A stretch of 64,000 nucleotides of DNA, taken from positions 58,128,501 to 58,192,500 of the forward strand of contig CM075347.1 of assembly GCA_037693485.1 (NCBI GenBank). The letters run 5' to 3'. The stretch is from Kitagawia praeruptora. Its lineage: Eukaryota > Streptophyta > Magnoliopsida > Apiales > Apiaceae. Of this stretch, positions 23,410 through 35,513 are shown in pieces. Position 1 is the stretch's first letter, and each line of letters opens with the position of its first letter. A program made the position numbers and the translations under genes. The notes below the pieces were generated by a model, which did no database searches, was not told where the DNA came from, and worked only from the letters and a program-made list of their open reading frames with translations.

Positions 23410-23745
23410 TCACGATCTATCCGATACCGCCGTACAAAACATAATCGGCCGTATCGGCGCCGATTCGTTATAACAAAACGGCGCCGCCGGATGTTGCCAT
23501 TTCTTATACACCACCGACGCCGGCGCTTTTTCCGGCTCATTTATTTTCCGAGCACTATTTCTCGATTCTTTAGATTCCAATGTACGGATTGGTAGAGAAG
23601 GCGGAGATCCATCTAACGGCGATAATAACGGGATCGCGACGTTCCATTCCGTCGCCGGAGAGATTTTTATCGACGCCGGAGCTCTTTTTTGTAGCCGGCT
23701 CGACAATCGCCGGTTACCGGAGTTTCTCGCCGATGTATCGGACAT
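23410..23745 (-). CDS. Small At4g14450-like protein (unknown function)
   Basis: A complete intronless frame of 111 residues with ATG at 23743-23745 and TGA at 23410-23412. It is much richer in GC than its surroundings, as expected for a real small gene here. The N-terminus holds an arginine/serine block (RRLSSRLQKRAPASIKISP), followed by WNVAIPLLSPL, and near the C-terminus KKWQHPAAPFCYNES. These blocks match, from recall, the plant family typified by Arabidopsis At4g14450, sometimes annotated as chloroplast-located. No enzymatic motif or membrane segment is visible. A TATA box lies about 120 bases upstream. Alternative: any of the small basic plant proteins sharing the KKWQHPAAPFC motif. Confidence 0.88.
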   Translation of the reverse strand: MSDTSARNSGNRRLSSRLQKRAPASIKISPATEWNVAIPLLSPLDGSPPSLPIRTLESKESRNSARKINEPEKAPASVVYKKWQHPAAPFCYNESAPIRPIMFCTAVSDRS

Positions 23746-23861
23746 GATGATGGATGAATAGGTGTAAGTATTTGTATGTATAGGTTTGATTGTGGAGTGG
23801 AGGTGTGAACGGAGAGGATGAGTTTGTTTCTTAGGGGGAGAGAAATGAGGGGTTTATATAA

Positions 23862-23872
23862 GGGAGAAAGAG
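23862..23872 (-). promoter_or_regulatory. TATA box of the At4g14450-like gene
   Basis: On the minus strand CTTATATAAAC lies about 120 bases before the ATG, giving a predicted 5' UTR of about 85-90 bases. The sequence between is AC/CT-rich on the coding strand, typical of plant leaders. Confidence 0.7.
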
Positions 23873-23879
23873 GGCGTGT

Positions 23880-25448
23880 GGAAGTACACGCATTAAGGCC
23901 GTGTTTGGCTAAACCTTTATTTGATTATTTGTGATGGGTCGGGTTGGTTTGGTTTTTTTTGAAATAGTCCGGTTTGGTTGATTTTTGACTAAAGACTTGA
24001 TTTGGTGATTGGTATTAAGGTTGATCACTTCATTAGCTGTATTAAACTTTCTTAATCAAACTTCAACTTTTATATTTTTTTTATTATATGTATTATGCAG
24101 TGTTTAAGAATCCCTTATTTATTTGAAATTTGTTGATGAATCCTTTAAAATTATTTTACCAGTTAATTTTTAAAATTTGATAGGTCGCTAAGATTATAGT
24201 TGAATGTTTTTTTTTTGAATGCTTATTTTTTGTATTAATTATTATCATTATACAATTTTAAGCACTATTATTATTATATTGAAATAAAGAGAAAGAACAC
24301 AAGAATCTTCATAAAAATGGTCAAAAAGTGCAGGGAAGAGTATAGAACTAAAAAGAAAAATGGTAGGTATCCAAATTGAGTCCTAACATAAATGCTAGCT
24401 TTTGCAAATTGGATTCCAAATTTTTTATCATTTCTGATTGATTATAATTTTAGGATCATATCAATCTCACCAATTAAAAATCGTTCATATCGTCAATTCA
24501 TTCATGTCACATCATTTGAGAATTTTTTTTGAGAACCAATTCGGGATCTTGTACTCACACCAATCTTTTCGATTAAAATTCTCAATCTATTACATCATTT
24601 ATGCTATATTACCAAAAAAAAAAAATTGGGAACGAATTCGAAATATATAATATTGCCCAACTAAAATTGTGCATCTTTGACGCCTCTTTAATGGGCACCC
24701 GTGTATTCTTTAACTCTCCCCCGCCCCGCACCGCACCCACAGAATCTGACCGAAAGCTCACGGCGCCCCATACCGACGTCACTCTATCTGAATTGACGGA
24801 TTTAATTTCTAAATACGAGTTGCATACTCGTATTGTATATTTTAACTAAATTTTATGATCATAATTTATCCAGAGAAAGTTTAAAAAAATTGTCCAACAA
24901 ATAATTTTATATTATTTTACTTTCAATTTGTGATACTCGTTTAATTTTGAAAAAGTAAATTGTTTGGCAAATCATATCCAAAAGTCATAAACATTATTAT
25001 CACATCTAATAATTAAATAATAGACCCACGTCCCCATCACGTGAGATCCTCCATGTGTTTCCAACGCAAAAACCACAAAGCAAACAAGAAAAATGAGAGG
25101 ATCAACGGTGAAGATTGAAGTTACGTGTCCACCGAAAATCCATAATAAAAAGGAGTGGTGCACGTTAAGTACAGAGTGGTCACTGGTCAGATTAATATTT
25201 TTGTTATCCTGTTGGATTGGTTCTGACCTGAGCGATTTAATATTTCCAATATAATAATGATAATTTCCTTGTCAAAAATAGCTACTCATTTATCTTTTCT
25301 CTTCTTTAGAATATTCGAGAGTTCATCTTTTTCTTGATTTGTTTATTTGTCAGTCAAAGTGGCGACTGTTGAATGCGATTTGAATGAACAAGAACAAGAA
25401 AGAGGACGACCCCACCCACATATATTATTCCTCTTTGTTTTGAATCTT
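23880..25448. other. Intergenic DNA
   Basis: AT-rich. A GC-rich patch (about 24685-24800) is open in one frame but matches nothing I know. No gene is supported. Confidence 0.4.
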
Positions 25449-28068
25449 TGTAAATTTGTGGGTGGTGTTTAAATATTCCTTCACTGAGGTAATACTCAAA
25501 TAACGTTCCTCGAAAGATTCGTAATCGAATAAAAAATCCTCGAAGTAATAAATTTGTCGCTGGGATCCCTCCGGGTTTCCACGACTATTTATATATTACA
25601 AAATATTGACTCCCGGTCTATATTTGAAGTATGAATATCATACGCCCTTCGCTAAGGGTCTTAACCAAACAATCCGGCTTATAACTGATATTTCATATAT
25701 AGTCTATAAGCCGATATCAATTCAGGGAACAAGTAATTCAATATTAACTTGAAAGTAGGCATGCATTCTATGGCATATGTATAAAACAATCATCATATAT
25801 ATTATCACAACAACAGTTCCAAGTATTGGAAACTTGCCTGAGAATCGAGTGCGGGTAGGGGTAATGTGTCCCGGGTCAGCTCGACAATCTATAAACAATC
25901 AGAATATTTAAGATTAACCACTTAACGCTTATTAAAAGGCTAAGTATAAACTCCACTTAAATCGAAACATGTTTTCGAGTTATCTCGTTACGTCTCTTTT
26001 AGTGTAACTCTTTTTATCACCGATACGATCCGACATTCGTTCGTTATCAAGACATGTCATCATACTTATACTTGGTATATACTTAAGTCGTATAAGTTCT
26101 AAGGTTGGTCGTTTACGAATCAAGATTATACCTCGAGTGTTATCGCCCGTTTTCTAAGTTATAACCAAAGTCATACTTTTAAGGGGTTCGTTCGCGTTTA
26201 ACCTCGATTCAAACATTTTTATAAAATCGGAAAACGATCCATTCGACATGTGGTTTTCTCCCACACCTTCCTTTTTACCTCTAATATTTAATTAATAAGA
26301 TTCGCCACTGATTAAACGACATTTAAGGGAATCAATTTCAATTACGAACTTTCGTTTACGATTTCGAACCACTTTTACGAATTTAATCATAACTCCTAAA
26401 CCGTAAATTGAAATGCTTCGATTCTTTCGCCAAAGTGATCTATGTTCAAAAATCTAGCAGTAGGGTTCATTATCTTGCCAAGAACAGAGAGTTATGGCTA
26501 CTGACCACTTCGGTTTCTTAGTGTTAATGAAAATCGGGCATTACGACGGCTACGAATCGAGCGTTCTAAAATTCATTACGCAACAACCAAGCCACACCGG
26601 GCATCTAATCAATTACTACAGTTAATAATCATCTCTTAAAAGCTCAAGAACATCATGCTTCATCAATATCATCATAAAGCTAATCTAACCACAAAATCAT
26701 GCTAACATGGTGGTAAAATACTACTAATATCACTTAATCCAAAATCACCATGAATCATGCATAAACTCAAAGTAAAGCTTAGGGTTTGAAATGATTTATA
26801 CCTTCCTGAGAGAGTAGTATAACCTTCCTAAGCCTTGATCTATCCTTGGATGATCCTAAGCTAGCTAAATCCACCATGAAAACAAGAAAAAAACAAGATT
26901 AGTTCTTAAAACCACTATTCATCCTCCTCTTTGATGAATTATTTGAAAATGGAAACAAGAGAGTTTGGCTTTGAAATTTTTAGGGGATTACTTTTAGGAA
27001 ATGTAAGACTCACCATAAATATTTCAAGATCAACAAATGGTTGGAAGTTGAATTTGGATCTTGGAATTTCCAAGAAAGCCGAATGTGGCTATTAAGGAGA
27101 GAATAAAGTTTTTGCTTGGTTTCTTTTGTTTTAATCTCATCCACTCTCATCCACTTACAACATAATATCTTGTATAAAGCTACTTTATTAAAGTAGTGAG
27201 GTGTTGGATGAGGAAAGGGCAAGACATGTGTTGAAAATGTGGTGGTTTAGAGCTTAACTAGGTAGTTGCTTGCTAAGTACTTGGTTGCATTCTCTAAGAT
27301 GCTAGTTCCTTGATTCTAGTTTGGTTACTAGATATTTTCTAGTAGCTTGCACAAGACTCTTGCTCCCTCTGCTTGTTTCTTTGTCCGTTTATTGCTTAAT
27401 TCGTTGATCGTTCGAGGGAATAACTCATCCGTTTCTAGTTAGGGTTTTACCGAAAACCTTCTTAATAATTCTAATACTATTCTTCATCTTTCTTAATACT
27501 TCTCGAATTTAAATTCCTTAATTCCCTTTTATAAATCCTTAAGTCTTGCAGTGTCTAGGGAAATCTCGGAGAAAATAAAAGTGCTCTTTTTCTGAATCCG
27601 ACAGCTTTTACATACACTTATTTTCCTCCTGGATCACTAATACGAACTCAGAAATCCGTTCCGAATACCGGGTATAACATTATTATAACAATATTCCAAA
27701 TTTCACCAAAATCACTATTCATCACTTATTTTTATTTAATTCCTATAATTAGGAAAATGAACCTGGTTCACCTTCGAGTGTTCCTTAACCTTTTTACGGA
27801 ACCGCTGGGCTTATAATAGATATTGATTTGGATGTCATGAGGGTATCCATTTCTCTCTAGGGAATCTTATCTTAACTTTCTAGGAGATAGATTATTCTAA
27901 TCTAAGTTATCACCCCTTAGCATCCCTCAGGACATATAACCTTGGAATATATATCCTTCCATTATTCATTCATTAAATCCAGTATTACATTGTAGTTGTA
28001 ACCACTGTTCGCTCTTACATCAATATATAATAAAAGTTTTAATTCTACCCAAAAATCTGGGTTCTTAC
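25449..28068 (-). repeat. Long LTR-like sequence on the minus strand, probably solo
   Basis: Read on the minus strand it starts TGTAAGAACCCAGATTTTTG at 28068 and could end CACAAATTTACA at 25449, so TG...CA ends are present. A second LTR-like start, TGTTATACCCGGTATTCGG, lies at about 27680. The body has no coding region, is richer in GC than its flanks, and includes plant-leader-like sequence, as in long gypsy (chromovirus) LTRs. The left 5 bases (ATCTT) do not match the right ones, but the right flank is disturbed by a deletion junction. No second copy is in the window, so the call is tentative. Confidence 0.4.
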
Positions 28069-29021
28069 AGAAGACTTGCCTTTCAGCCTTGACAAGCCTC
28101 TCACTTTTTAAGAAGGCCTCGCCCTCCAAAGGGGCCTCGCCCTCTCGGGCATCAGAATGGGGGAATCTCCTCAATACAATTACATGGAGGATACTAAAGA
28201 CTTTGGATCATAACCCAAGTCATCTATTATCTCAGCTATGGAGAAGGACTAGGCCTCATCCAGGCTAGCAGGCATTTCCCTACTAGGGAGGTCGAAGGGC
28301 GTCGCCCCTTGGCAATCTCAGGACTAGCCCTCTGACTAGCTATTCTTTCTCCGTGGTTAGTCAGGACGGGGATCTCGCCCTTAAAAGGGACCTCGCCCTC
28401 GCATCACTGGAAAAGGGAATCTCCCCTAAATAACCTTATATGAAGATAAGGGGTCTCGCCCTCTATTGATGACAGAGGGATTTCCCCAAGAAACTAAAAG
28501 GAAGATATGACTTTGCCTAGGCTATCAGAAATTTCCCCATTGAGGAGTCGCCCCTTATTGATCCCGAGGGCTAGCCCTATAACTAGTTATTCTCCCATTG
28601 GTGGTTCAAGGTGGGCATTGACTCCGACAATCTCGGGTCAATGACTTAACCTCCACGCTCCGAGAAAATAGTTGGGTTAGAAAGCCCATGATGATTCCAC
28701 TAATGGCGGTGGCCCAATCCGAGGGACTTCCCTAAACAAGGAAACCTAACCCATGTCGGTGACTTGTTCCCCAAGAACTACGTTTGGCTTGATTCCTATA
28801 AATAGGATACGTAGGCACATTGTATGTCACGATGAAAACCCTTGCGAAAAAGAGAGAATTCAATATTCGATCTAAATTGCAGTAATCACATCATACAATC
28901 TCAGCCATTCCTAAAGTATAAACCCTAACCCTAATTGTCCTACACCAATCACCACACTCAATCATCACCATAATTCCAGCAACCCTCCCCGAATTTGTTT
29001 TCCCAAATTCCTCCGTTAACA
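28067..29021 (+). repeat. 5' LTR, truncated at its left end
   Basis: Nearly identical to 32173-33145; the 18-base length difference is one extra CCTCGCCCTC unit in the 3' copy. TATA box TATAAATAG at 28797-28805 and telomere-like box AAACCCTAACCCTAA near 28920. Ends CGTTAACA. The TG start is missing. Confidence 0.9.
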
Positions 29022-29022
29022 A

Positions 29023-29040
29023 TTGGCGCTAGAAGGAGGG
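29023..29040 (+). other. Primer binding site
   Basis: TTGGCGCTAGAAGGAGGG lies one base after the LTR end. It resembles the TTTGGCGCCGTCTGTGGG of the gypsy element at 59880. Confidence 0.7.
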
Positions 29041-29063
29041 CTTTTGACATCTCAGGAGGAAGG

Positions 29064-29231
29064 ATGTCACAGTCAAATCAAGAACGTGTTGATGATCGCC
29101 GTGTGAAGGAAGTTAGGACCACGAAAAACCTACCCCTGCAACAACCGACGAACTCAGATCCGATGGATGCTATGCCTAGGATTCCCGACAGACGGGCGAC
29201 CCCTCAAATTGAGGGAGATCCCCTGTCCTAA
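29064..29231 (+). CDS. Short gag N-terminal remnant
   Basis: A 55-residue frame starts shortly after the PBS, where gag of a gypsy element would start (MSQSNQERVDDRRVKEVRT). It has no recognised domain. It is probably the left end of a deleted gag. Confidence 0.4.
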   Translation: MSQSNQERVDDRRVKEVRTTKNLPLQQPTNSDPMDAMPRIPDRRATPQIEGDPLS

Positions 29232-29645
29232 TAAGTAACGCCGAGATTTGGAACAAAATCACTTTATGGGAAACGCTAACACTCGTATGGGGGCTAGGCT
29301 GGATGCGATGGAGAGAAAAAAATAGTTTCTTGCTGGATCTCGCCTGAATCATGGTGGACCTCGCCGCCACTTGGAGAGAGGGAGGATCTAAGGGAGAGTC
29401 ATCATAACTAGGAGAGGAGCTATCAAACACACGGAGGAAATCAACATGCCGAAAAAGAATCTGCCATAAACCAAAGGGAATAGTTCTCACAGGGAGGTAA
29501 TGTGCTTCCTGCCTTTGTTCTACTTTCTCTTAATTTATTTTCGTAAAAGTCTAGGGGGTAGTGTATGTACCACTCCTTAGCCAGGATTTATATTTATGAA
29601 TAAAACATGCTTCTTTGATAAAGTTTTGTGTAAATTCTGTGATAG

Positions 29646-30145
29646 ATGACCTCCTCTAAGGAGGATCTTTGTGGGATGTATAAAAAGATGATCTCCTTTG
29701 AGGAGAGTATGAATAAAAATAAAGTGAACTTCGGAAAATCCACCTCCTGTGAGGAGGGTATTTCTGGAATGGAGAACGACCTCCTTTGAGGAGGGTATCT
29801 CGAATTATCAAAGTCCTTGCAAAAACCGTACTTCCGGGGGGGATGTCCGTACTTCCGGCGCCTCATCAAGGCACGAGCTTCGGAAAATCCACCTCCTGTG
29901 AGGAGGGATATTTCTGGAATGGGGAACGACCTCCTTTGAGGAGGGTATCCCAAATTGTTAAATCCTTGCAAAAACCGTACTTCCGGGGGGGATGTCCGTA
30001 CTTCCGGCGCCTCATCAGGGTTCGAGTTTCGGAAAATCCACCTCCTGTGAGGAGGGTATTTCTGAACTTAATAATGATCTCCTCTGAGGAGAGTATCATA
30101 AAATTATTAAATTCTGAGGAAAATGACTCCCTTAGAGGGAGATAC
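29646..30145. repeat. Array of CTCC(N)GAGG hairpins within a 149-bp tandem repeat
   Basis: Nine small palindromes of the type ACCTCCTTTGAGGAGGGTAT, at about 29650, 29693, 29743, 29780, 29891, 29930, 30041, 30078 and 30126. The central part (from about 29730) is a 149-base unit present twice and a third time in part; it includes GTACTTCCGGGGGGGATGTC. Overlapping open frames on both strands are by-products. Confidence 0.85.
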
Positions 30146-31482
30146 CCTCGAGAAGACATGGTAGTTGTTACCTTTGAAGTGAGATATTTATTAAGGTTCA
30201 TGAATTAGATTCTAATTTCATGAATTAAGTTGAAGAAAGGCGAGATTCCCATAAAGGGGCGAGATTTTAACAGAGAGGCGAGATATATTAAAGTTGTTGA
30301 GTACTAGTGGAATGCAAGATAAAATAGGCAGATACTTAAGGAAGACATAATTATGCAAAATAAATTGAACCAAGTCAATACAAGGGCAACGTCTTTAAAT
30401 GGAGGACGCTCACTCCAATTAGTTGGGAGCAAGTCAAATATATTGAAGAAAAGTTACAAAAGGCGAGGCCATTACAGGAGGGCCCGCACTCCTATTGTGT
30501 TTGCAGTTATAAAAAGCTCATATAGTCACTTGGTCGTAGCATCAGTGGGCAAGACCGTTCTAGCGTTGTCACCTTCAGCTATTTCTTTCTTTCTCGCCTC
30601 CTCCTCGGCCACGGTTGTCTTCTCTGCCTCAATTTTCAGTCTTAGGTCTTCCGTAGCAACAGTGATGATCTCAGCGTTGTCAGTCTGGAATTGCAACATG
30701 TAACCAGGAGTAGAAGGGGCGAAGCATGCAGACCGGTCGGCTGCCAAGAAACTAGGGGTAGTCTACCTGGAAGCATCACCTTTTGTTAGAAGGATGGAGA
30801 CTTTTAAGTGCAGAGAGATAGACGACATTATTCTATGATAGGTGACGTCTTCTCGAAGGTTTACACTTTTGAAGAATAAGGCTCCAGTAAGAAGGGCCTC
30901 TTGCATAGTTTCATTTGAAAGGCCTTTAGGGGTAATTTTGCTTAGAAGACCCTTCAGGGTGATATTTTCTTTGAAGACCCTCGGGGAATGATGCTATTTT
31001 GAAAGTTGTCCTGCATCGAAATTAAATCGAAGGAGTATCAACGATCAATTTGAGATTCTGAAGAAATAATAGATATTGAAGATTGTGTGCACACTTCTGG
31101 AGCAACCTCGCCCTATTCTAAAACGACCTCGCCCTCTTATGGCCTAGTTCAGAATGTGTGTTAGAATTGATATTTGAAGAATACAATGAGATATTAAAGA
31201 TGATGGCTCATGCCTGTTAACTAAAGGTCTCTCCCATTTGCAAATGGTGTCTCCCATTTACAACGACGTCGCCTACGTGTAACCAAGGTCAAGAAATCAA
31301 CATTGGAAGAGTCGTTGAGAAGTAATAAAGCGTGAGTCGTTGTCTCAAGATTTAGCATTCAAGGAGAGCATACATCAGTAGCAGGAAGTGACACCCTAGG
31401 TGAAGGCTCGCCTTGGGATTTTTCTGAAGATCGGGACTTAGTTTCTTTTACAAACAATTGTTGCAAGAAACTGGGGGGTAGT
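30146..31482. other. Internal spacer of the non-autonomous element
   Basis: No intact gene. On the minus strand 30526-30747 encodes a short charged helical peptide (LRLKIEAEKTTVAEEEARKK), which might be the end of an antisense accessory gene as in the gypsy element at the left edge; this is weak. Confidence 0.35.
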
Positions 31483-33145
31483 TGTTATGTCAAAAAATCA
31501 GCCTCGCCTTACCTGGAGGCGTCGCCCTTTGATTGGCTGGAGGGGGACGACCCGATCCACAATCCATGAACAAGGAGAATGGATGTCAATTGGGCCTAAC
31601 CCATATTTACATGAGATGTCGCCCTCGGTGGTCGTCCTCTTCCTCAAACGACCTCGCCCTCGGTGGTCGTCCTCTTCCTCAAACGACCTCGCCCTCGGTG
31701 GTCGTCCTCTTCCTCAAACTACCTCGCCCTCGGTAGTCGTCCTCTTCCTCAAACGACCTCGCCCTCGGTGGTCGTCCTCTTCCTTAAACGACCTCGCCCT
31801 CGGTCGTCGTCCTCTTCCTTAAACGACCTCGCCCTCGGTCGTCGCCCTTTTCCTTAAACGGCATCACCCTCGGGTTTCGTCTGATGATGAGACATCTCCA
31901 TTACTAAGGAGGAAGACACGTGACCTTATTTGGAGGCATCGCCCTCAAGGATCGGAGAAATATGACACAACGTATATAAAGGAAGAAATCTCAGAAGTAC
32001 ATTCCTAATGGGCCTAGCCCACATTCATGAAAGGCGTAGCCCCTTTTTGAGGTGTCGCCCGTAGCATGTAGCATACTAACAAGGAGGTAACTACTGTATT
32101 TCAGCAAGGAAGGAGATGGAATCGGCCTCGCCCGCTCAATAAGGTCGCCCTCTAAGGGAAACATCATTCAAAACAGAAGACTTGCCTTTCAGCCTTGACA
32201 AGCCTCTCACTTTTTAAGAAGGCCTCGCCCTCCAAAGGGGCCTCGCCCTCCAAAGAGACCTCGCCCTCTCGGGCATCAGAATGGGGGAATCTCCTCAATA
32301 CAGTTACATGGAGGATACTAAAGACTTTGGATCATAACCCAAGTCATCTATTATCTCAGCTATGGAGAAGGACTAGGCCTCATCCATGCTAGCAGGCATT
32401 TCCCTACTAGGGAGGTCGAAGGGCGTCGCCCCTTGGCAATCTCAGGACTAGCCCTCTGACTAGCTATTCTTTCTCCGTGGTTAGTCAGGACGGGGATCTC
32501 GCCCTTAAAAGGGACCTCGCCCTCGCATCACTGGAAAAGGGAATCTCCCCTAAATAACCTTATATGAAGATAAGGGGTCTCGCCCTCTATTGATGACAGA
32601 GGGATTTCCCCAAGAAACTAAAAGGAAGATATGACTTTGCCTAGGCTATCAGGAATTTCCCCATTGAGGAGTCGCCCCTTAGTGATCCCGAGGGCTAGCC
32701 CTATAACTAGTTATTCTCCCATTGGTGGTTCAAGGTGGGCATTGACTCCGACAATCTCGGGTCAATGACTTAACCTCCACGCTCCGAGAAAATAGTTGGG
32801 TTAGAAAGCCCATGATGATTCCACTAATGGCGGTGGCCCAATCCGAGGGACTTCCCTAAACAAGGAAACCTAACCCATGTCGGTGACTTGTTCCCCAAGA
32901 ACTACGTTTGGCTTGATTCCTATAAATAGGATACGTAGGCACATTGTATGTCACGATGAAAACCCTTGCGAAAAAGAGAGAATTCAATATTCGATCTAAA
33001 TTGCAGTAATCACATCATACAATCTCAGCCATTCCTAAAGTATAAACCCTAACCCTAATTGTCCTACACCAATCACCACACTCAATCATCACCATAATTC
33101 CAGCAACCCTCCCCGAATTTGTTTTCCCAAATTCCTCCGTTAACA
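31483..33145 (+). repeat. 3' LTR (1663 bp)
   Basis: Starts TGTTATGTCA directly after the purine tract and ends CGTTAACA. It holds the 35-bp minisatellite and the full part missing from the 5' copy. Confidence 0.85.
31618..31862. repeat. 35-bp minisatellite in the LTR (7 copies)
   Basis: GCCCTCGGTGGTCGTCCTCT recurs at 31621, 31656, 31691, 31726, 31761, 31796 and 31831. The period of 35 is not a multiple of three, so the unit is read in three frames and gives several spurious overlapping open frames. Confidence 0.95.
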
Positions 33146-34182
33146 AATTTTATAAAGAAAATTATATTCTAAAAAGGATATAATTAAAAAAAAGTTGTAT
33201 TAGAATTGAATTTTATTTTTTATTTATTAGTATTAAAAAATTTCATATTTACTATTTGACCTCTATCTTGAGATCTAGAAATCAGATTTGAATGATTTTA
33301 CAATCCGTGCGAACCTCATAAAATTATCTTTAATTTAGTGATGCTTTAATAATTATTATTCAAATAGAAACACTCAGAATATCAAGAGAAAATATAATTA
33401 CGAATTTTACATTAATCCTAATCTATGTAGAAGTTCTACATTGATAATGCTATCAATTGTAGAAAACCTAATTGTATATGATTTAAATCATTGACATATA
33501 CATTTTCGTATTTCAATATAAATATACTTTTTATTTTATAACATATTAAAATATAAAACATTTTTTATGCTAAATCCAACGATTTTCATCTATTTATTTT
33601 AAGATTTTTTTCGTCCGGAGGAATAGACGATTATCAAAATTTTGGACAAAATCTATCTTATATAAATATATATACGGAGTACTTTTTAGTTTATAACATA
33701 TTAAAATATAAAACATTTTTTATGCTAGATCAAACGGTTTTCATTTATTTATTTTAAGATCTTTGTCATACGGAGGAATAGATTACCGATTATCAAAATT
33801 TCGGACAAAATCTCTCTTACACTTATTATTAAAATTGTATTTGATTATGAGTAGAACTATCTTTAAATAATTATAAGGATATTTTGATAATGAAACGAAT
33901 TATAAGTAGAATTCATAAATCAAATAGAATTTTCAACTTAAAAAATCGTCAATTTCTTCTCTTTTTTGTTTCTGTGTAGATATAATTATATTAAACCATC
34001 ATTAATTTAAAGATTATTTTTTTAATTTCATGTGGGATGTAAACGTCCAAATCAAATTTTAAAATTCAAGATAGAGTACAAATATTAAATCGAACATGTA
34101 AAATCTTATATATATCAATTTTCAAACACCAATTTGATATGTAAATTAATAACTTATAAAATTTCATAAAAGTAATATAATT
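33146..34182 (+). mobile_element. Helitron-family sequence, left part, cut by the copia insertion
   Basis: Segments such as AAAATTATATTCTAAAAAGG and ATTTTACAATCCGTGCGAA have close relatives at 44120-44400. The rest, with the Helitron hairpin and CTAG end, follows the copia element at 43755-43804. An internal duplication of about 155 bases starts at about 33526 and 33683. The 5' end is missing at the junction with the LTR element. Confidence 0.7.
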
Positions 34183-35468
34183 TGTTAGTTACAGAGGCAT
34201 GCCTGTATACATCTAATAACAAGCCTAATTGTTTGTAATGCTTTGCATTACTTACATGACCTCTTAACTGAGGGAACCTCTAGTTGTAGAGTTTCTGTTT
34301 GTATTGTACTTGTAGTAGGCAACAAATCCTAGTTGTGTAACTGTACTTATAGAGTCTAGAATAATGCTTGAAAGAAGTTCCAAGGTTCATGCCTCAAGCA
34401 AGGAGTTAAAGACTGTCAAATAATCACAGTTGGGATTTGAAGAAATGAAGAATTTGCCTAAGTACCAATTCGAGAAGTATATTTATCTATTCGATAAGTC
34501 CAGCATTCGAGAAGTCAGGGATTCGATATCTCAAGGCACTATTCGATATCTCTGAATACACTGTTCGATATCTCAGAGATTCGATATGTCTATGTACTCT
34601 ATTCGAGAACTCAGGAAGTCAACAAGTCAAAGTGGTATTCGAGTTCTCAAGGAGTCAACAAGTCAAAGTTCCATTCGATATCTCAAGGACTCAGAAAGCT
34701 ATTCGATATCTCAAGGATTCGACAAGTCAAGTGTTCTATTCGACAACTCAAGGAATCCTGAAGAAAAGAGCTATTCGAGAAGTAATTCGATATGTCAATA
34801 TAACAGTATTCGAGAACTCAGAGTTATCGATCAAGCCAATTCTAGTTCTCGAATCAACTACTTAGTCACTTCTCGAATACATTCTTGGAGACAAAATACT
34901 GAAGAAATTGTACAAGTCAGAAACCTGCAACAAGCCAATGCACTTTATGGACCACAATCTGTAACGTGCTCTAGAAAGCCTACAAGGAAGCTTGGAGAGA
35001 TATAGAAGAGACAAGGAGCTAAAGAAGTGGATCTGAACAGGCTTTACAAAGTCAAATCTGTAATCGTTTGGACGCTTACTCAAAAAGGATAGACAGACTA
35101 GAAAGTAATTTGTTCAGCTACCTTATTTGGAGTAAGTAGGTTGTATCCATGTTCTATAAGGATACAGCCTCACTTCCTTAGTCATTAACTTTGAAACTTT
35201 GTGAGTCAAGTTTTTCATACACTATAAGCTGTATCTCTCTGAGAAAAACGAAGCTGAGAATACTATCATTTGTATTCACAGATTGTAGCAACCTTTATCT
35301 AATAATACATTAGATTAAAGTAATACTGTGTCTTGTGTTGTTCTTTATCCGCACCTTCACTTCTGTACACACAAACACTTATTTACTACATAGACTCTAG
35401 CCAAAGAAAAGTTCAAGAATCCATTCACCCCCCCCTCTGTATTCTTATATCGTATTCAATACTCAACA
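34183..35468 (+). repeat. 5' LTR of the copia element
   Basis: TG...CA ends, TSD at the left and PBS at the right. From 34977 on it matches the 3' copy at 43265-43754. Region 34468-34880 is filled with ATTCGAGAA, ATTCGATATCTC and CAAGTCAA words. Confidence 0.93.
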
Positions 35469-35470
35469 AG

Positions 35471-35482
35471 TGGTATCAGAGC
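35471..35482 (+). other. Primer binding site, initiator tRNA-Met
   Basis: TGGTATCAGAGC, the classic complement of the 3' end of plant initiator tRNA-Met, lies two bases after the LTR. Confidence 0.95.
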
Positions 35483-35513
35483 GGGCTGTTTATTAAAAAA
35501 CAGAAAAACGATC

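Larger units (their letters stand above)
28067..33145 (+). mobile_element. Non-autonomous LTR retrotransposon (gypsy-type, LARD-like)
   Basis: Two LTR copies (28067-29021, 31483-33145) enclose about 2.5 kb without pol genes. The PBS follows the 5' LTR, and a purine run (GAAACTGGGGGGTAGT) precedes the 3' LTR. The inside holds a 55-codon gag remnant, a hairpin-rich tandem array and spacer DNA. The 5' LTR lacks about 690 bases on its left. The LTR shares the GAACTACGTTT / TTGGCTTGATTC / ATACGTAGGCA block with the gypsy LTRs of this window, suggesting the same broad lineage. Confidence 0.82.

Noticed and set aside
24601..24849. An 82-codon open frame with a GC-rich centre
   Set aside because: No recognisable domain, AT-rich ends and no splice or promoter context; left as intergenic.
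28915..28945. Interstitial telomere repeat (AAACCCTAACCCTAA)
   Set aside because: Only two units, in both LTR copies downstream of the TATA box; more likely a promoter telo-box than telomeric DNA.
29646..30145. Resemblance to a CRISPR array (repeated palindromes with spacers)
   Set aside because: Spacers are repeated and not unique, spacing is uneven, no cas genes exist, and the array lies inside a plant LTR element.
31487..31857. Three overlapping open frames (Arg/Pro/Ser-rich)
   Set aside because: They are the 35-bp minisatellite read in different frames.
35469..35490. A tRNA gene at the GGTATCAGAGC sequence
   Set aside because: Only the 3' complement of initiator tRNA-Met is present, right after an LTR: it is a primer binding site.
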